The notes below the pieces were generated by a model. That model saw only the letters and a program-made list of their open reading frames with translations. It was not told the origin of the DNA and searched no databases. DNA of 18,152 nucleotides from AC-52 sp044870295 (GTDB taxonomy: Bacteria > Actinomycetota > UBA4738), in contig JBIOYQ010000208.1 of assembly GCA_044870295.1 (NCBI GenBank), positions 1 through 18,152 of the forward strand, given 5' to 3'. This document shows, piece by piece, positions 1 to 6,193 of this stretch. Numbering within the stretch: position 1 is the stretch's first letter; each line of letters starts with the position of its first letter. The position numbers and the translations under genes are program-made.

Positions 1-1181
1 AGGTACACCCGGTCGCTGACCGTCCCGCTCCGGCCGGGGAAGTTGCGGTTCATCGTTCGGACCGATGGCATGTTCTCCGGGGGAGCCTGTCCCATCCCGA
101 CGCAGGGTCCGCAGGCAGGTTCGAGGATCCTGGCGCCCGCCACGATGTAGTCCTCCAGGACCCCCGTCTTCGCCACCGTCCGCATGACCTGGCGCGATCC
201 GGGTGACACGGTCATGTCCAGGTCGGGGTGCACGCCGCCCGACGCGACGATCGCGGCCGGGATGGCCAGGTCCTCGAACGAGGAGTTGACGCTGGATCCC
301 ACGCAGACCTGGGCCACCTTCGTGCCGGCCACCTCTCGAACCGGGACTACCTTGTCGGGATTGGAGGGCAGCGCGATCAGCGGCTCCAGCGTGGCCAGGT
401 CGATCACCATCTCCTCGTCGTAGGTCGCGCCGGGATCCGGGAGCAGCTCGCGGAAGTCCTGCGGTCGCTCCTGGTATTCGAGGAACCGTCTGGTCTCCTC
501 GTCGGCCGGGAAGATGCCGGCCGTGGCGCCCAGCTCCAGGATCATGTTCCCGATGGTGGCCCGTTCCGTGGCGTTGAGCGTGGCCACGCCGGGACCGTCG
601 AAGGCGAACGCCTTGTTGATGCCGCCCTTCACCGTGAGTCGGCGGAGCATCTCCAGGATGATGTCCTTGGCGCTGACCCACGGCTGCAGCTCGTTCTCCA
701 GGACCACCCGAACCACTGCGGGGCATTGCAATTCGAATGGATGGCCTGCCATGGCCACGGCCGCGTCCATGCCCCCGATCCCGAGGGCGAACGATCCGAG
801 GGCGCCGGCCGTCGTGGTGTGGGAGTCGGACCCGACCAGCGTCGCGTACGGCTTGGCGAACCGCTCCAGATGAACGTAGTGGCAGATGCCGTTCCCCGGC
901 CGCGAGAACCAGGCGCCGTATTTGGCCGCCATGCCCTGCAGGAAGAAGTGGTCCTCGGGATTCTTGAAGTCGATCTGGATCATGTTGTGGTCGACGTACT
1001 GCACGACCGTCGGTACCCGTACCCGGTCCACCTCGAGCTGCTCGAACTCCATCCACGCCATGGTTCCGGTGGCGTCCTGCAGCAGCACCTGATCCATGCG
1101 GTACGCGATGGGCTCGCCGGCGCGCAGCTCCCCCCCGACCAGATGCTCCCGCAGGACCTTGTGGACGATGTTGTCAGGCAT
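1..1181 (-). CDS. acn: Aconitate hydratase (Aquifex-type), C-terminus cut by window edge
   Basis: Interconverts citrate and isocitrate via cis-aconitate in the TCA cycle; cytoplasmic, Fe-S dependent. The visible 393 residues read from ATG at 1181 off the left edge. Family signatures: DATGTMAWMEFE near the N-terminus, VDHN, FSRPGNGICH, VGSDSHTTTAGALG (substrate and catalytic region), and EPACGPCVGMGQAPPENMPS with Fe-S ligands C357 and C360, followed by RNFPGRSGT. The opening residues (MPDNIVHKVLREHLVGGEL) match the roughly 640-residue Aquifex-type family rather than AcnB, so about one third of the protein is missing. Oddity: the usual GSCTN segment holding the first Fe-S cysteine reads GSSVN (S297), with a cysteine four residues earlier (C293). 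A GAAGGAG Shine-Dalgarno lies inside the upstream toxin gene, which overlaps this start by 8 bp, so translation may be coupled. Distinguished from isopropylmalate dehydratase by these motifs. Confidence 0.93.
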   Translation of the reverse strand, partial: MPDNIVHKVLREHLVGGELRAGEPIAYRMDQVLLQDATGTMAWMEFEQLEVDRVRVPTVVQYVDHNMIQIDFKNPEDHFFLQGMAAKYGAWFSRPGNGICHYVHLERFAKPYATLVGSDSHTTTAGALGSFALGIGGMDAAVAMAGHPFELQCPAVVRVVLENELQPWVSAKDIILEMLRRLTVKGGINKAFAFDGPGVATLNATERATIGNMILELGATAGIFPADEETRRFLEYQERPQDFRELLPDPGATYDEEMVIDLATLEPLIALPSNPDKVVPVREVAGTKVAQVCVGSSVNSSFEDLAIPAAIVASGGVHPDLDMTVSPGSRQVMRTVAKTGVLEDYIVAGARILEPACGPCVGMGQAPPENMPSVRTMNRNFPGRSGTVSDRVY

Positions 1182-1614
1182 GTCTCCGCTCCTTCGTGGC
1201 CCGTCGGGCGAGGCCGCGGACGGGCGTGCTGTGGGTTCGAAACCACTCGGCCATCTCGTCGATCCGATGATGCTCTCCGGCCACGCCGCGCGCGAACGCG
1301 ACGACCTCCGCGGGCTGCGCGGTGAGCGTCCTGCCGTTCCGTTCGAGGAGCAGCGCCGCCGCCGCCACGCCCGTCAGGTGGTTGGCGTCGGCGAACGGGT
1401 GCTCGCGAACCAGACCGTGGCACAGCGCCGCTGCCTTCTCCTCGACGCTCGGGTAGAAGTCTCCGCGGTCGGTGCCGCCGAACGGTCGTCCGAGCATCGA
1501 CACGAGAGCGCCGAGGTCGCGAACCCCATGCCGTCCGCCCGTCCTCCCGATCAGCCGGTCGTGCAACGCGAGCGCTTCTTCGGCCGAGATGCGCGCAGCC
1601 TGAGGACCGCTCAC
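1174..1614 (-). CDS. doc: Doc/Fic-family toxin (death-on-curing type), degraded active-site motif
   Basis: 146 residues from a GTG at 1614 that overlaps the antitoxin stop as GTGA, a typical coupled toxin-antitoxin junction; the frame stays open upstream but those residues would overlap the antitoxin. Doc toxins are Fic-fold kinases that phosphorylate EF-Tu and stop translation. Family landmarks: ALALHDRLIGRTGG, GVRDLGALVSMLGRP, YPSVEEKAAALCHGLV, then HPFADANHLTG and ALLLERNG. The catalytic histidine, phenylalanine, aspartate and asparagine are kept. However, the usual NKRT (Doc) reads NHLT, so the conserved lysine and phosphate-binding arginine are both replaced. The protein may be weakly active, inactive, or use another mechanism. 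It ends 8 bp inside the aconitase gene, so the module sits directly on that gene's 5' end. Confidence 0.85.
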   Translation of the reverse strand: MSGPQAARISAEEALALHDRLIGRTGGRHGVRDLGALVSMLGRPFGGTDRGDFYPSVEEKAAALCHGLVREHPFADANHLTGVAAAALLLERNGRTLTAQPAEVVAFARGVAGEHHRIDEMAEWFRTHSTPVRGLARRATKERRHA

Positions 1615-1862
1615 CGCTTCGCCAGCGTTCTCAGAGCGTCGCCGTATCGGTCGATGAACCCGTCCACCCACTCGGCGAACTCCGGCGTGACCGGGCTCTC
1701 CTCCGCGGGTGGGGGCGTGGATCGCTTGATCAGCAGGCCGTCATGCTCCCGATCGACCTGCACGTCCACGGTAGCGCCGGCGTGGAGCCCGAGCTCCTCG
1801 GCTAGCGCCGCCGGGATGGTAACGGTGAGCGAGTTCCCGTTGCGAAACAGCTTCCGTTCCAT
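1611..1862 (-). CDS. AbrB/MazE/SpoVT-family antitoxin
   Basis: 83 residues. The N-terminal swapped-hairpin DNA-binding domain is clear (MERKLFRNGNSLTVTIPAAL, then AEELGLHAGATVDVQV and LLIKRS). A proline-rich linker follows, then a short helical tail (EFAEWVDGFIDRYGDALRTLAKR region) that would bind and neutralise the partner toxin. It precedes the Doc-type toxin with a 4-nt GTGA overlap, the usual antitoxin-first order. Such antitoxins repress their own operon. A perfect palindrome (1874-1884) just upstream of a possible -10 box is a candidate operator. The ATG at 1862 is preceded by GGAGCC, too close for a good Shine-Dalgarno, and by TATCAT six nt upstream, which fits leaderless expression. 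Confidence 0.88.
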   Translation of the reverse strand: MERKLFRNGNSLTVTIPAALAEELGLHAGATVDVQVDREHDGLLIKRSTPPPAEESPVTPEFAEWVDGFIDRYGDALRTLAKR

Positions 1863-1868
1863 GGCTCC

Positions 1869-1884
1869 ATGATACGCCAGGCGT
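1869..1884 (-). promoter_or_regulatory. Candidate leaderless promoter and operator of the toxin-antitoxin operon
   Basis: On the minus strand TATCAT (1869-1874) lies six nt before the antitoxin ATG, as expected for a -10 box of a leaderless transcript. Its upstream edge touches the perfect palindrome ACGCCAGGCGT (1874-1884), which would fall between the -35 and -10 elements where repressor binding blocks polymerase. No convincing -35 was found at 17-19 bp; the TTGACG at 1882-1887 is only 7 bp away and does not fit. Confidence 0.5.
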
Positions 1885-1917
1885 CAATACATACAGACAT
1901 CAGTACGCGCGCGCCGC

Positions 1918-3594
1918 TCAGTCCTTCGTCAATCCGGCCAGTTGCCTGAGCTCCCGCGCCACCGGCTCGGTGGCCAGGATGATCAGGTGGCTCCGAGCTC
2001 GCGAGCCGCCCACGTACAGGTAGCGAGCAAGGTCCTCGCGATGACGTTCGCCGATCTCGGCCAGGATCACCACGGGTCGCTCCAGTCCCTTGAACCCGTG
2101 GATGGTGCACGCCAGGAGCTTCCCTTCCGTCGGCTCGGCTGACAGCTCGTACCCGTCGACGCGCCCGCGCCGCCGAAGCGCGCTCTTGGCGGCTCGAGCC
2201 GGAGTGAGCAGGACGATGTCGGACAGGGGCACGTCCTCCTGTTCGAGATTCTTCAGGACCAGGGCGAGCAGGCGGGCCTCTTCGGCCTCGTCGCGATACG
2301 ACAGAACCTCCACCGGCCTCCCCGCGGGCCCTCGGCCATCCGCGCCTTCCTGGCCGCGAAAGAACACCGAGACGAACTCGTGGATCGGCTTGGTGTTCCG
2401 AAGGTTCGCCGGCAGCTGCAGCGTCAGGTCGACCATGTCCTCCGCCCGGACGCCTCCGTACAGGTTCTGGTTCGAATCCGCGAAGAGGAAGAGATAGCCG
2501 TCGTCCGGATGTGTGTGGAGGCGCATCAACGAAGGCCACCACCCGGGCAGGAAGTCCTGGGCTTCGTCCACGATCATCGCGTCGAACCGCGGGCCGAGGA
2601 CATCGGCGGCCTTCGCCAACAGCTCCGGCAGCGTGTCCGCGTAGTAGGCGCTGGCGTGCGTCTCATCGGCCGGCTCGTCGGGGATGGGAAGGCCGGCTTC
2701 CCGAGCCATCCGCCGGCACAGCTCGTGGAAGTGCTCGACCGTCAGGTGGGGGGTCGCCGCCGTGCTGTCCCGGAGATAGCCGGCGAGCCGCCAGTTGAAG
2801 CATGTGAGCAGCGTGGGCTTGCCCGACTCCGCCACGCGCTTCGCGGTCTGGATGGCTAGCGTGGTCTTGCCCGAGCCGGCCGGCCCCACGATGGCGGCCC
2901 GGTGGCGCTTCGTCACGTACGACAGGACGTACGCCTGGTCGTTCGTCAGCTCCACGATGCGGCGGTCGTCTTCGTCGAACCGCAGCTTGAGCGGTGTGCG
3001 GATCTCGACCCGAAGGCCCATCGCTTCCTGCAGCGCTTCGATCCCCTCGGCGCCGAACCTCCGGCCTGGATGGCGCCACTCGGCCATGACCTCCTTGACC
3101 CGATCGGCCAGGCGCGACATGTCGTCCTTGTCGATGACCCAGGCTGCTCGCGCCGCCGGATGGGCGTCTTGCTGGTACAGGCCATCGGGAAAGGCGACCC
3201 CGTAGCCGAACGACGGCTTCCATCGATCCCAGCCCGGCTGGTGAGAGAGGATCTCCACCAGCGAGTGCATCTCGTCGCGGGCCTGGTGGAAGGGGTCCTC
3301 GTCCAGGTGGTGTCGTCCGCCTCGTCCCGCCTGGAACCAGCGCCTCGTGTGCGGGTCGTAGGAGATCTCGCCCCCTTTCGCCTCCAGCACCAGGAGCCCG
3401 TCGACCGGATGGGCGATGACGAAGTCGGCCTCGCCCTCGATGGGCGGACCTCCGGTTCGGGCCGACCCGAGGACCCAGTCGACGCTGTGGTAGACGACGT
3501 ACTCGTCCGGCAGCTGCTGAAGGAAGCCCTCGTACAGCCGGCGTTCCGCCGAGCTCGGCGTGGGGAGCATGGGGAACGGGACCATCCGAGCCAT
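1918..3594 (-). CDS. NERD-domain nuclease / superfamily I (UvrD-like) DNA helicase
   Basis: 558 residues from the ATG at 3594; alternative in-frame ATGs lie at 3585 and 3570. The N-terminal NERD domain (about residues 12-130) has the nuclease pattern: D57 in EADFVIAHP, then E71-x-K73 in LVLEAKGG. The helicase part has Walker A GPAGSGKT (237-244), Walker B DEAQD (343-347), motif III FADSNQNLYG (about 371-380), motif IV LPANLRN (394-400), motif V THGFKGLE-like TIHGFKGLE (497-505) and motif VI LYVGGSRAR (526-534). It probably uses ATP to translocate on DNA, coupled to a nuclease; the substrate is not known. Proteins of this architecture occur in repair and in phage-defence islands, but no partner defence gene is nearby except the toxin-antitoxin pair 55 bp downstream. 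No Shine-Dalgarno; a TAGAGT -10 box 7 nt upstream suggests a leaderless mRNA. Confidence 0.88.
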   Translation of the reverse strand: MARMVPFPMLPTPSSAERRLYEGFLQQLPDEYVVYHSVDWVLGSARTGGPPIEGEADFVIAHPVDGLLVLEAKGGEISYDPHTRRWFQAGRGGRHHLDEDPFHQARDEMHSLVEILSHQPGWDRWKPSFGYGVAFPDGLYQQDAHPAARAAWVIDKDDMSRLADRVKEVMAEWRHPGRRFGAEGIEALQEAMGLRVEIRTPLKLRFDEDDRRIVELTNDQAYVLSYVTKRHRAAIVGPAGSGKTTLAIQTAKRVAESGKPTLLTCFNWRLAGYLRDSTAATPHLTVEHFHELCRRMAREAGLPIPDEPADETHASAYYADTLPELLAKAADVLGPRFDAMIVDEAQDFLPGWWPSLMRLHTHPDDGYLFLFADSNQNLYGGVRAEDMVDLTLQLPANLRNTKPIHEFVSVFFRGQEGADGRGPAGRPVEVLSYRDEAEEARLLALVLKNLEQEDVPLSDIVLLTPARAAKSALRRRGRVDGYELSAEPTEGKLLACTIHGFKGLERPVVILAEIGERHREDLARYLYVGGSRARSHLIILATEPVARELRQLAGLTKD

Positions 3595-3601
3595 CCGCGG
3601 C

Positions 3602-3607
3602 ACTCTA
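3602..3607 (-). promoter_or_regulatory. Putative -10 box (TAGAGT) of the NERD helicase gene
   Basis: TANNNT hexamer ending 7 nt before the ATG at 3594, with no Shine-Dalgarno between. This places the transcription start at or next to the start codon and supports the 3594 start. Confidence 0.45.
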
Positions 3608-3645
3608 CTCGGGCCGTTCCCCTCGATTCGCGTCCGCCGAGCACG

Positions 3646-3651
3646 TAGCCT
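3646..3651 (+). promoter_or_regulatory. Putative -10 box (TAGCCT) of the DUF5317 gene
   Basis: TANNNT hexamer followed by exactly 6 nt (gatgac) and the GTG start at 3658, with no Shine-Dalgarno. This suggests a leaderless transcript, arranged back-to-back with the helicase promoter within 50 bp. Confidence 0.45.
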
Positions 3652-3657
3652 GATGAC

Positions 3658-4335
3658 GTGCTGCTGATCCTGGGCGCCATCGTCGCGGGAGTCCTGATCG
3701 GTCTGATCATGGGCGGAAGCCTGCGCCAGCTCGCCGAGATCAAGCTGCGATGGTGGCCCCTGGCGCTCCTTGGCCTGGCGCTGCAGCTCGCGCCGATCCC
3801 CTCCATGGAGGGGCAGCTGGACCACTCGCTCGCGGTCGGCCTGCTGATCGCGTCGTATCTCGTTCTGCTGGTGTTCGTCGTGGTGAACATCCGGCTTCCA
3901 GGGTTCTGGCTGATCGCTGTGGGGTTCGCGCTGAACGCCCTGGTCATCTCGGTGAACGGCGGTATGCCGGTCAGCCGGCCGGCGCTCCAGCGCGCCTACG
4001 GTCCCAAGTACGGAGCGATCCTGCGCGACCTTCAGCTCAACGGGGGGGCCAAGCACCACATGTCACGACCCGACGACGTGCTGCTACCTCTCACCGATGT
4101 CATCCCGTTGGGGGCGCCCGTCAACCTGGTGCTCTCGCTGGGGGACGTCTTCTTCTTCTTGGGAGTCACATGGGTCATCGCCGCCGCGACCAAGGGACCG
4201 CCGGGCCGTCATCGGGTCGGCAAGGCGCCAGGGTCGATCGATTCGGTTCCGGAACCGGTCCCTATGGTCAGACCGGAACCGAGCGAACCTCCTCGGGCTC
4301 CGCCTGCTCGAGCTCAGTCTCCCCCTGGGTCGTGA
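3658..4335 (+). CDS. DUF5317-family integral membrane protein
   Basis: 225 residues with about five hydrophobic segments: LLILGAIVAGVLIGLIMGG (2-20), WWPLALLGLALQLAP, LAVGLLIASYLVLLVFVVV, FWLIAVGFALNALVISV and VFFFLGVTWVIAAAT. Conserved family features are NGGMPVS after the fourth segment, the loop GAKHHMSRPDDVLLPLTDVIP, and LSLGDVFFFLG. The function of the family is not known; it is an inner-membrane protein. The last 45 or so residues are a Pro/Arg/Ser-rich, probably disordered tail. The gene converges on the downstream histidine kinase and overlaps it by 68 bp, tail against tail. The GTG start has no Shine-Dalgarno and fits leaderless initiation. A link to the kinases is suggested by position only. 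Confidence 0.8.
   Translation: MLLILGAIVAGVLIGLIMGGSLRQLAEIKLRWWPLALLGLALQLAPIPSMEGQLDHSLAVGLLIASYLVLLVFVVVNIRLPGFWLIAVGFALNALVISVNGGMPVSRPALQRAYGPKYGAILRDLQLNGGAKHHMSRPDDVLLPLTDVIPLGAPVNLVLSLGDVFFFLGVTWVIAAATKGPPGRHRVGKAPGSIDSVPEPVPMVRPEPSEPPRAPPARAQSPPGS
4244..4257. terminator. GC-rich palindrome, possible terminator for the minus-strand kinase
   Basis: CGGTTCCGGAACCG is a perfect 14-bp palindrome 11 nt beyond the kinase stop (4268) on the minus strand. It lies inside the coding tail of the convergent DUF5317 gene. No U-run follows, so a terminator role is tentative. Confidence 0.25.
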
Positions 4336-5830
4336 CCCTCCCGGCGCCGATTCCCTCGGGGAGCGGGATCGTGGCCTGAGGACCGGTGGTAGTTCCGATC
4401 GGGGGACGCGGGGCCCGCTCGGCGCCATCCCCTTCGGTCGCCTCGAGCTGCGACCCTTCCTCGACCCAGACCCGCGGGAAGGTGACGGTGATGGAGGTGC
4501 CCTTTCCCGGCTCGCTGTCGAGCGTGTAGGTTCCGCCGGCAACGAGCGCCCGTTCGCGCATCATGACCGAGCCGAAGTGGCCTTCGGGTTGGGGCTGGTT
4601 GATGTCGAAGCCCTTCCCGTCGTCGCGAATGGCGAGCACCACGCCGTCATCGAGTTGGGACAGCACGATCGCGATCTCTTCCGCCTCCGCGTGCGTGAGG
4701 GCGTTCATCGTCGCCTCGCGCGAGATCTGGTAGATCAGGAGCTGGATCGGCGGTGGCAGCGAGACCTCCACCACATCGGTCACGACGCGGGTCGGTCCCT
4801 TGCTCATGTCTTCGGCGAAGCTCTGGAGCGCTTCCGCAAGCCCCTTGCGGCCGATCGGCGAGCGGTGCAAGTCTCGGATGAGGGCGCGGATGGCATTCGA
4901 GGTCTCCTGCTTGGTACTGAGGATGCCCTCGATGTCGCGGCTCACCGCGTCGACGTCGCCCTGCGTGAGTCGCTTCTTCGCCATCTCGGCTTGCAGGTTG
5001 AGGCGGAAGAGCATCTGGGCCAGGTCGTCGTGGAGGTATGCGGCAATCCTCATCCGCTCGTCCTGCCGCTCTTCAGCCATGCGGTTCGAAAGCGCGCGAA
5101 GCACCTCACCCCGATCCTTCAACTCCTTGTGAGCCTCTTCCAACGCCATCGTCCGGAAGAACATCTGTCTGGCAAATACAAGGGGGAGAATGAAGGCTGC
5201 GACCGACCAAAATCCAACTTTGTTGAAGAGAGTCGCGATGATGACTCCGACGAGCCCGAGCCCCAAGTAATTCAGGAGAAAGTTGGCCCATGCGCCAAAG
5301 CGAAACTGTTTCCCATACTCGCGCAGCGACATCCCATATAGAAGCTTCATCGCCACTGAGGTGACGGGCAGATTGACGCAGTAGTTCGCGGCAGTGGCGG
5401 CCAGAGCGCCAAGCAATAGCAATGCGGTCGTCGAGCGAACCGATGCAATCGCGTGAAACGTGGCAGACGCAGCGAGCGTAGAAAGGGCAATCTGGCAGCG
5501 GTTGAACAGCGACTTTGACGGAGAGATTTGTCGCTTGAGTTCCCGAGCATCGAAAGACCCGATCAAGGCTATCGTCGCGGCGATGTGGGGTGGGTAGAGG
5601 ATGGCTAGGCCGAGGAGGATGGGGAATCCGAGGCTCAGATGGATCTGGCGGGAGACGGTCACCGGCAATAGCTCGACCGTAGCCAGGATTGCGGTCCACA
5701 GAATCAGGTCCCCGTTCTGGAATGAGGACGGGCTGCGAGCAGCCCAGTAGGCAAGATTCAGTCCCACCCCTAGCGCGACAAGCCAGATGAAGACCCGGCC
5801 CGGAAGCGGGTCTGCACGTTTAGTCACCAT
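4268..5830 (-). CDS. Membrane sensor histidine kinase, NarL/DesK type (HisKA_3), first copy
   Basis: 520 residues from ATG 5830 (a TTG at 5905 would add 25 residues; ATG is preferred, with AAGGTG 11 nt upstream). Residues 12-225 form five to six membrane segments including LLPVTVSRQIHLSLGFP and the motif SPSKSLFNRCQIALS, shared with the second kinase. A helical linker leads to the HisKA_3 dimerisation domain, RIAAYLHDDLAQ, with phospho-acceptor H267. The ATPase domain has EATMNALTHA (N376), DDGKGFD (403-409), GHFGSVMMRERA and GKGTSITVTFP. After residue 455 a 65-residue acidic, Pro/Gly-rich tail follows. Its coding DNA overlaps DUF5317 antisense. The N-terminal half is visibly less GC-rich than the C-terminal half. 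The normal partner, a LuxR-type response regulator, is absent, so this is an orphan or works in trans. Confidence 0.88.
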   Translation of the reverse strand: MVTKRADPLPGRVFIWLVALGVGLNLAYWAARSPSSFQNGDLILWTAILATVELLPVTVSRQIHLSLGFPILLGLAILYPPHIAATIALIGSFDARELKRQISPSKSLFNRCQIALSTLAASATFHAIASVRSTTALLLLGALAATAANYCVNLPVTSVAMKLLYGMSLREYGKQFRFGAWANFLLNYLGLGLVGVIIATLFNKVGFWSVAAFILPLVFARQMFFRTMALEEAHKELKDRGEVLRALSNRMAEERQDERMRIAAYLHDDLAQMLFRLNLQAEMAKKRLTQGDVDAVSRDIEGILSTKQETSNAIRALIRDLHRSPIGRKGLAEALQSFAEDMSKGPTRVVTDVVEVSLPPPIQLLIYQISREATMNALTHAEAEEIAIVLSQLDDGVVLAIRDDGKGFDINQPQPEGHFGSVMMRERALVAGGTYTLDSEPGKGTSITVTFPRVWVEEGSQLEATEGDGAERAPRPPIGTTTGPQATIPLPEGIGAGRVTTQGETELEQAEPEEVRSVPV

Positions 5831-5909
5831 CGGTTGGGGCGCACCTTGCTCCTCCCACGGCCTCCCCGTCCTACGAATGGTCGGCTGCCCTTCTCTCGGA
5901 AACAATCGC

Positions 5910-5982
5910 CCGTCTGGCGGAGCTCTTCTCCTACCGCATTTGCTGTAAGCCCCTTAGGGCCTTGCCGGACCGTTTGGCGGAG
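5910..5982 (+). repeat. Direct repeat CCGTYTGGCGGAG, two copies exactly 60 bp apart
   Basis: Copies at 5910-5922 (CCGTCTGGCGGAG) and 5970-5982 (CCGTTTGGCGGAG) differ at one base. Each runs into a hairpin whose 3' arm contains CTCC (GGAG-ctctt-CTCC, and GGAGGA-cgaaaa-TCCTCC). They could be protein-binding sites for the inter-kinase promoters or tandem RNA stems. Confidence 0.5.
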
Positions 5983-6035
5983 GACGAAAATCCTCCAAAT
6001 AGGTCCTTTGGCTTCCGGCGGGAGGGGGGTGAACC
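5964..6035 (+). promoter_or_regulatory. Structured leader with competing pairings upstream of the micro-ORF
   Basis: Read on the plus strand, GGACC (5967-5971) pairs with GGTCC (6002-6006), enclosing TTTGG:CCAAA (5973-5977 with 5995-5999) and AGGA:TCCT around a CGAAAA loop. Alternatives exist. CCAAA can instead pair with a second TTTGG (6007-6011). CCTCC (5992-5996) can pair either with GGAGG upstream (5979-5983) or with the GGAGG Shine-Dalgarno (6021-6025). This anti/anti-anti-Shine-Dalgarno layout is what a translational switch looks like. It matches no riboswitch family I know. A possible promoter (TTGCCG at 5962, GAAAAT at 5986) overlaps the stem, so whether the whole stem is transcribed is uncertain. 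Confidence 0.4.
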
Positions 6036-6122
6036 GTGAAGGCATTGAGGCGCTTGGCGATCGGGGTGGGCGCTCTGGTGGCCGTGTTGCTGGCGGGCGG
6101 AGCGAACGTCAAGATCGGCTAA
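6036..6122 (+). CDS. 28-residue hydrophobic small protein (micro-ORF), function unknown
   Basis: GTG start, TAA stop. The peptide begins MKALRRLAIGVG, continues ALVAVLLAGG and ends ANVKIG: a basic N-terminus, one hydrophobic segment of about 15-16 residues and a short polar tail. That is the shape of a small membrane peptide or a bare signal peptide. The support is contextual: a strong purine-rich Shine-Dalgarno (GGGAGGGGGGTGA, 6020-6032) at good distance, a structured leader, and a terminator hairpin starting 34 nt after the stop. It lies alone on the plus strand between two minus-strand kinases with similar sensor domains. It could be a kinase-modulating peptide, a type I toxin-like peptide, or a regulatory leader peptide. 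No family is recognised, and chance remains possible at this length. Confidence 0.5.
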   Translation: MKALRRLAIGVGALVAVLLAGGANVKIG

Positions 6123-6155
6123 GAGGTCGTGCAGCGGGGGACGCGATAGCCTCGA

Positions 6156-6185
6156 GAACCTAGCCCTGCAAGTCGGGCTAGGTTC
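6156..6185 (+). terminator. Rho-independent-type terminator after the micro-ORF
   Basis: Perfect 11-bp inverted repeat: GAACCTAGCCC (6156-6166), 8-nt loop, GGGCTAGGTTC (6175-6185). A pyrimidine/T-rich stretch follows on the plus strand (tctttcatgttctttctcctt from 6190), consistent with termination of a plus-strand transcript. The stem also lies 9 nt past the stop of the minus-strand kinase (6194), so it may serve both directions. Confidence 0.65.
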
Positions 6186-6193
6186 GCGGTCTT

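Noticed and set aside
228..1325. Long open frame on the plus strand across aconitase and the toxin gene
   Set aside because: Arg/Gly/His-rich, no recognisable domain, antisense to clear genes; a by-product of high GC.
1882..1887. TTGACG as -35 of the toxin-antitoxin promoter
   Set aside because: Only 7 bp from the TATCAT hexamer, far from the 16-18 bp required.
4097..5341. Plus-strand frame of 414 codons antisense to the first kinase
   Set aside because: Composition is arginine-rich shadow; kinase motifs are complete on the minus strand.
5964..6035. Known riboswitch (cyclic di-GMP, guanidine-II, TPP, cobalamin, FMN)
   Set aside because: The characteristic conserved loops and core sequences of these families are not present; the guanidine-II ACGR loop would need a different loop size.
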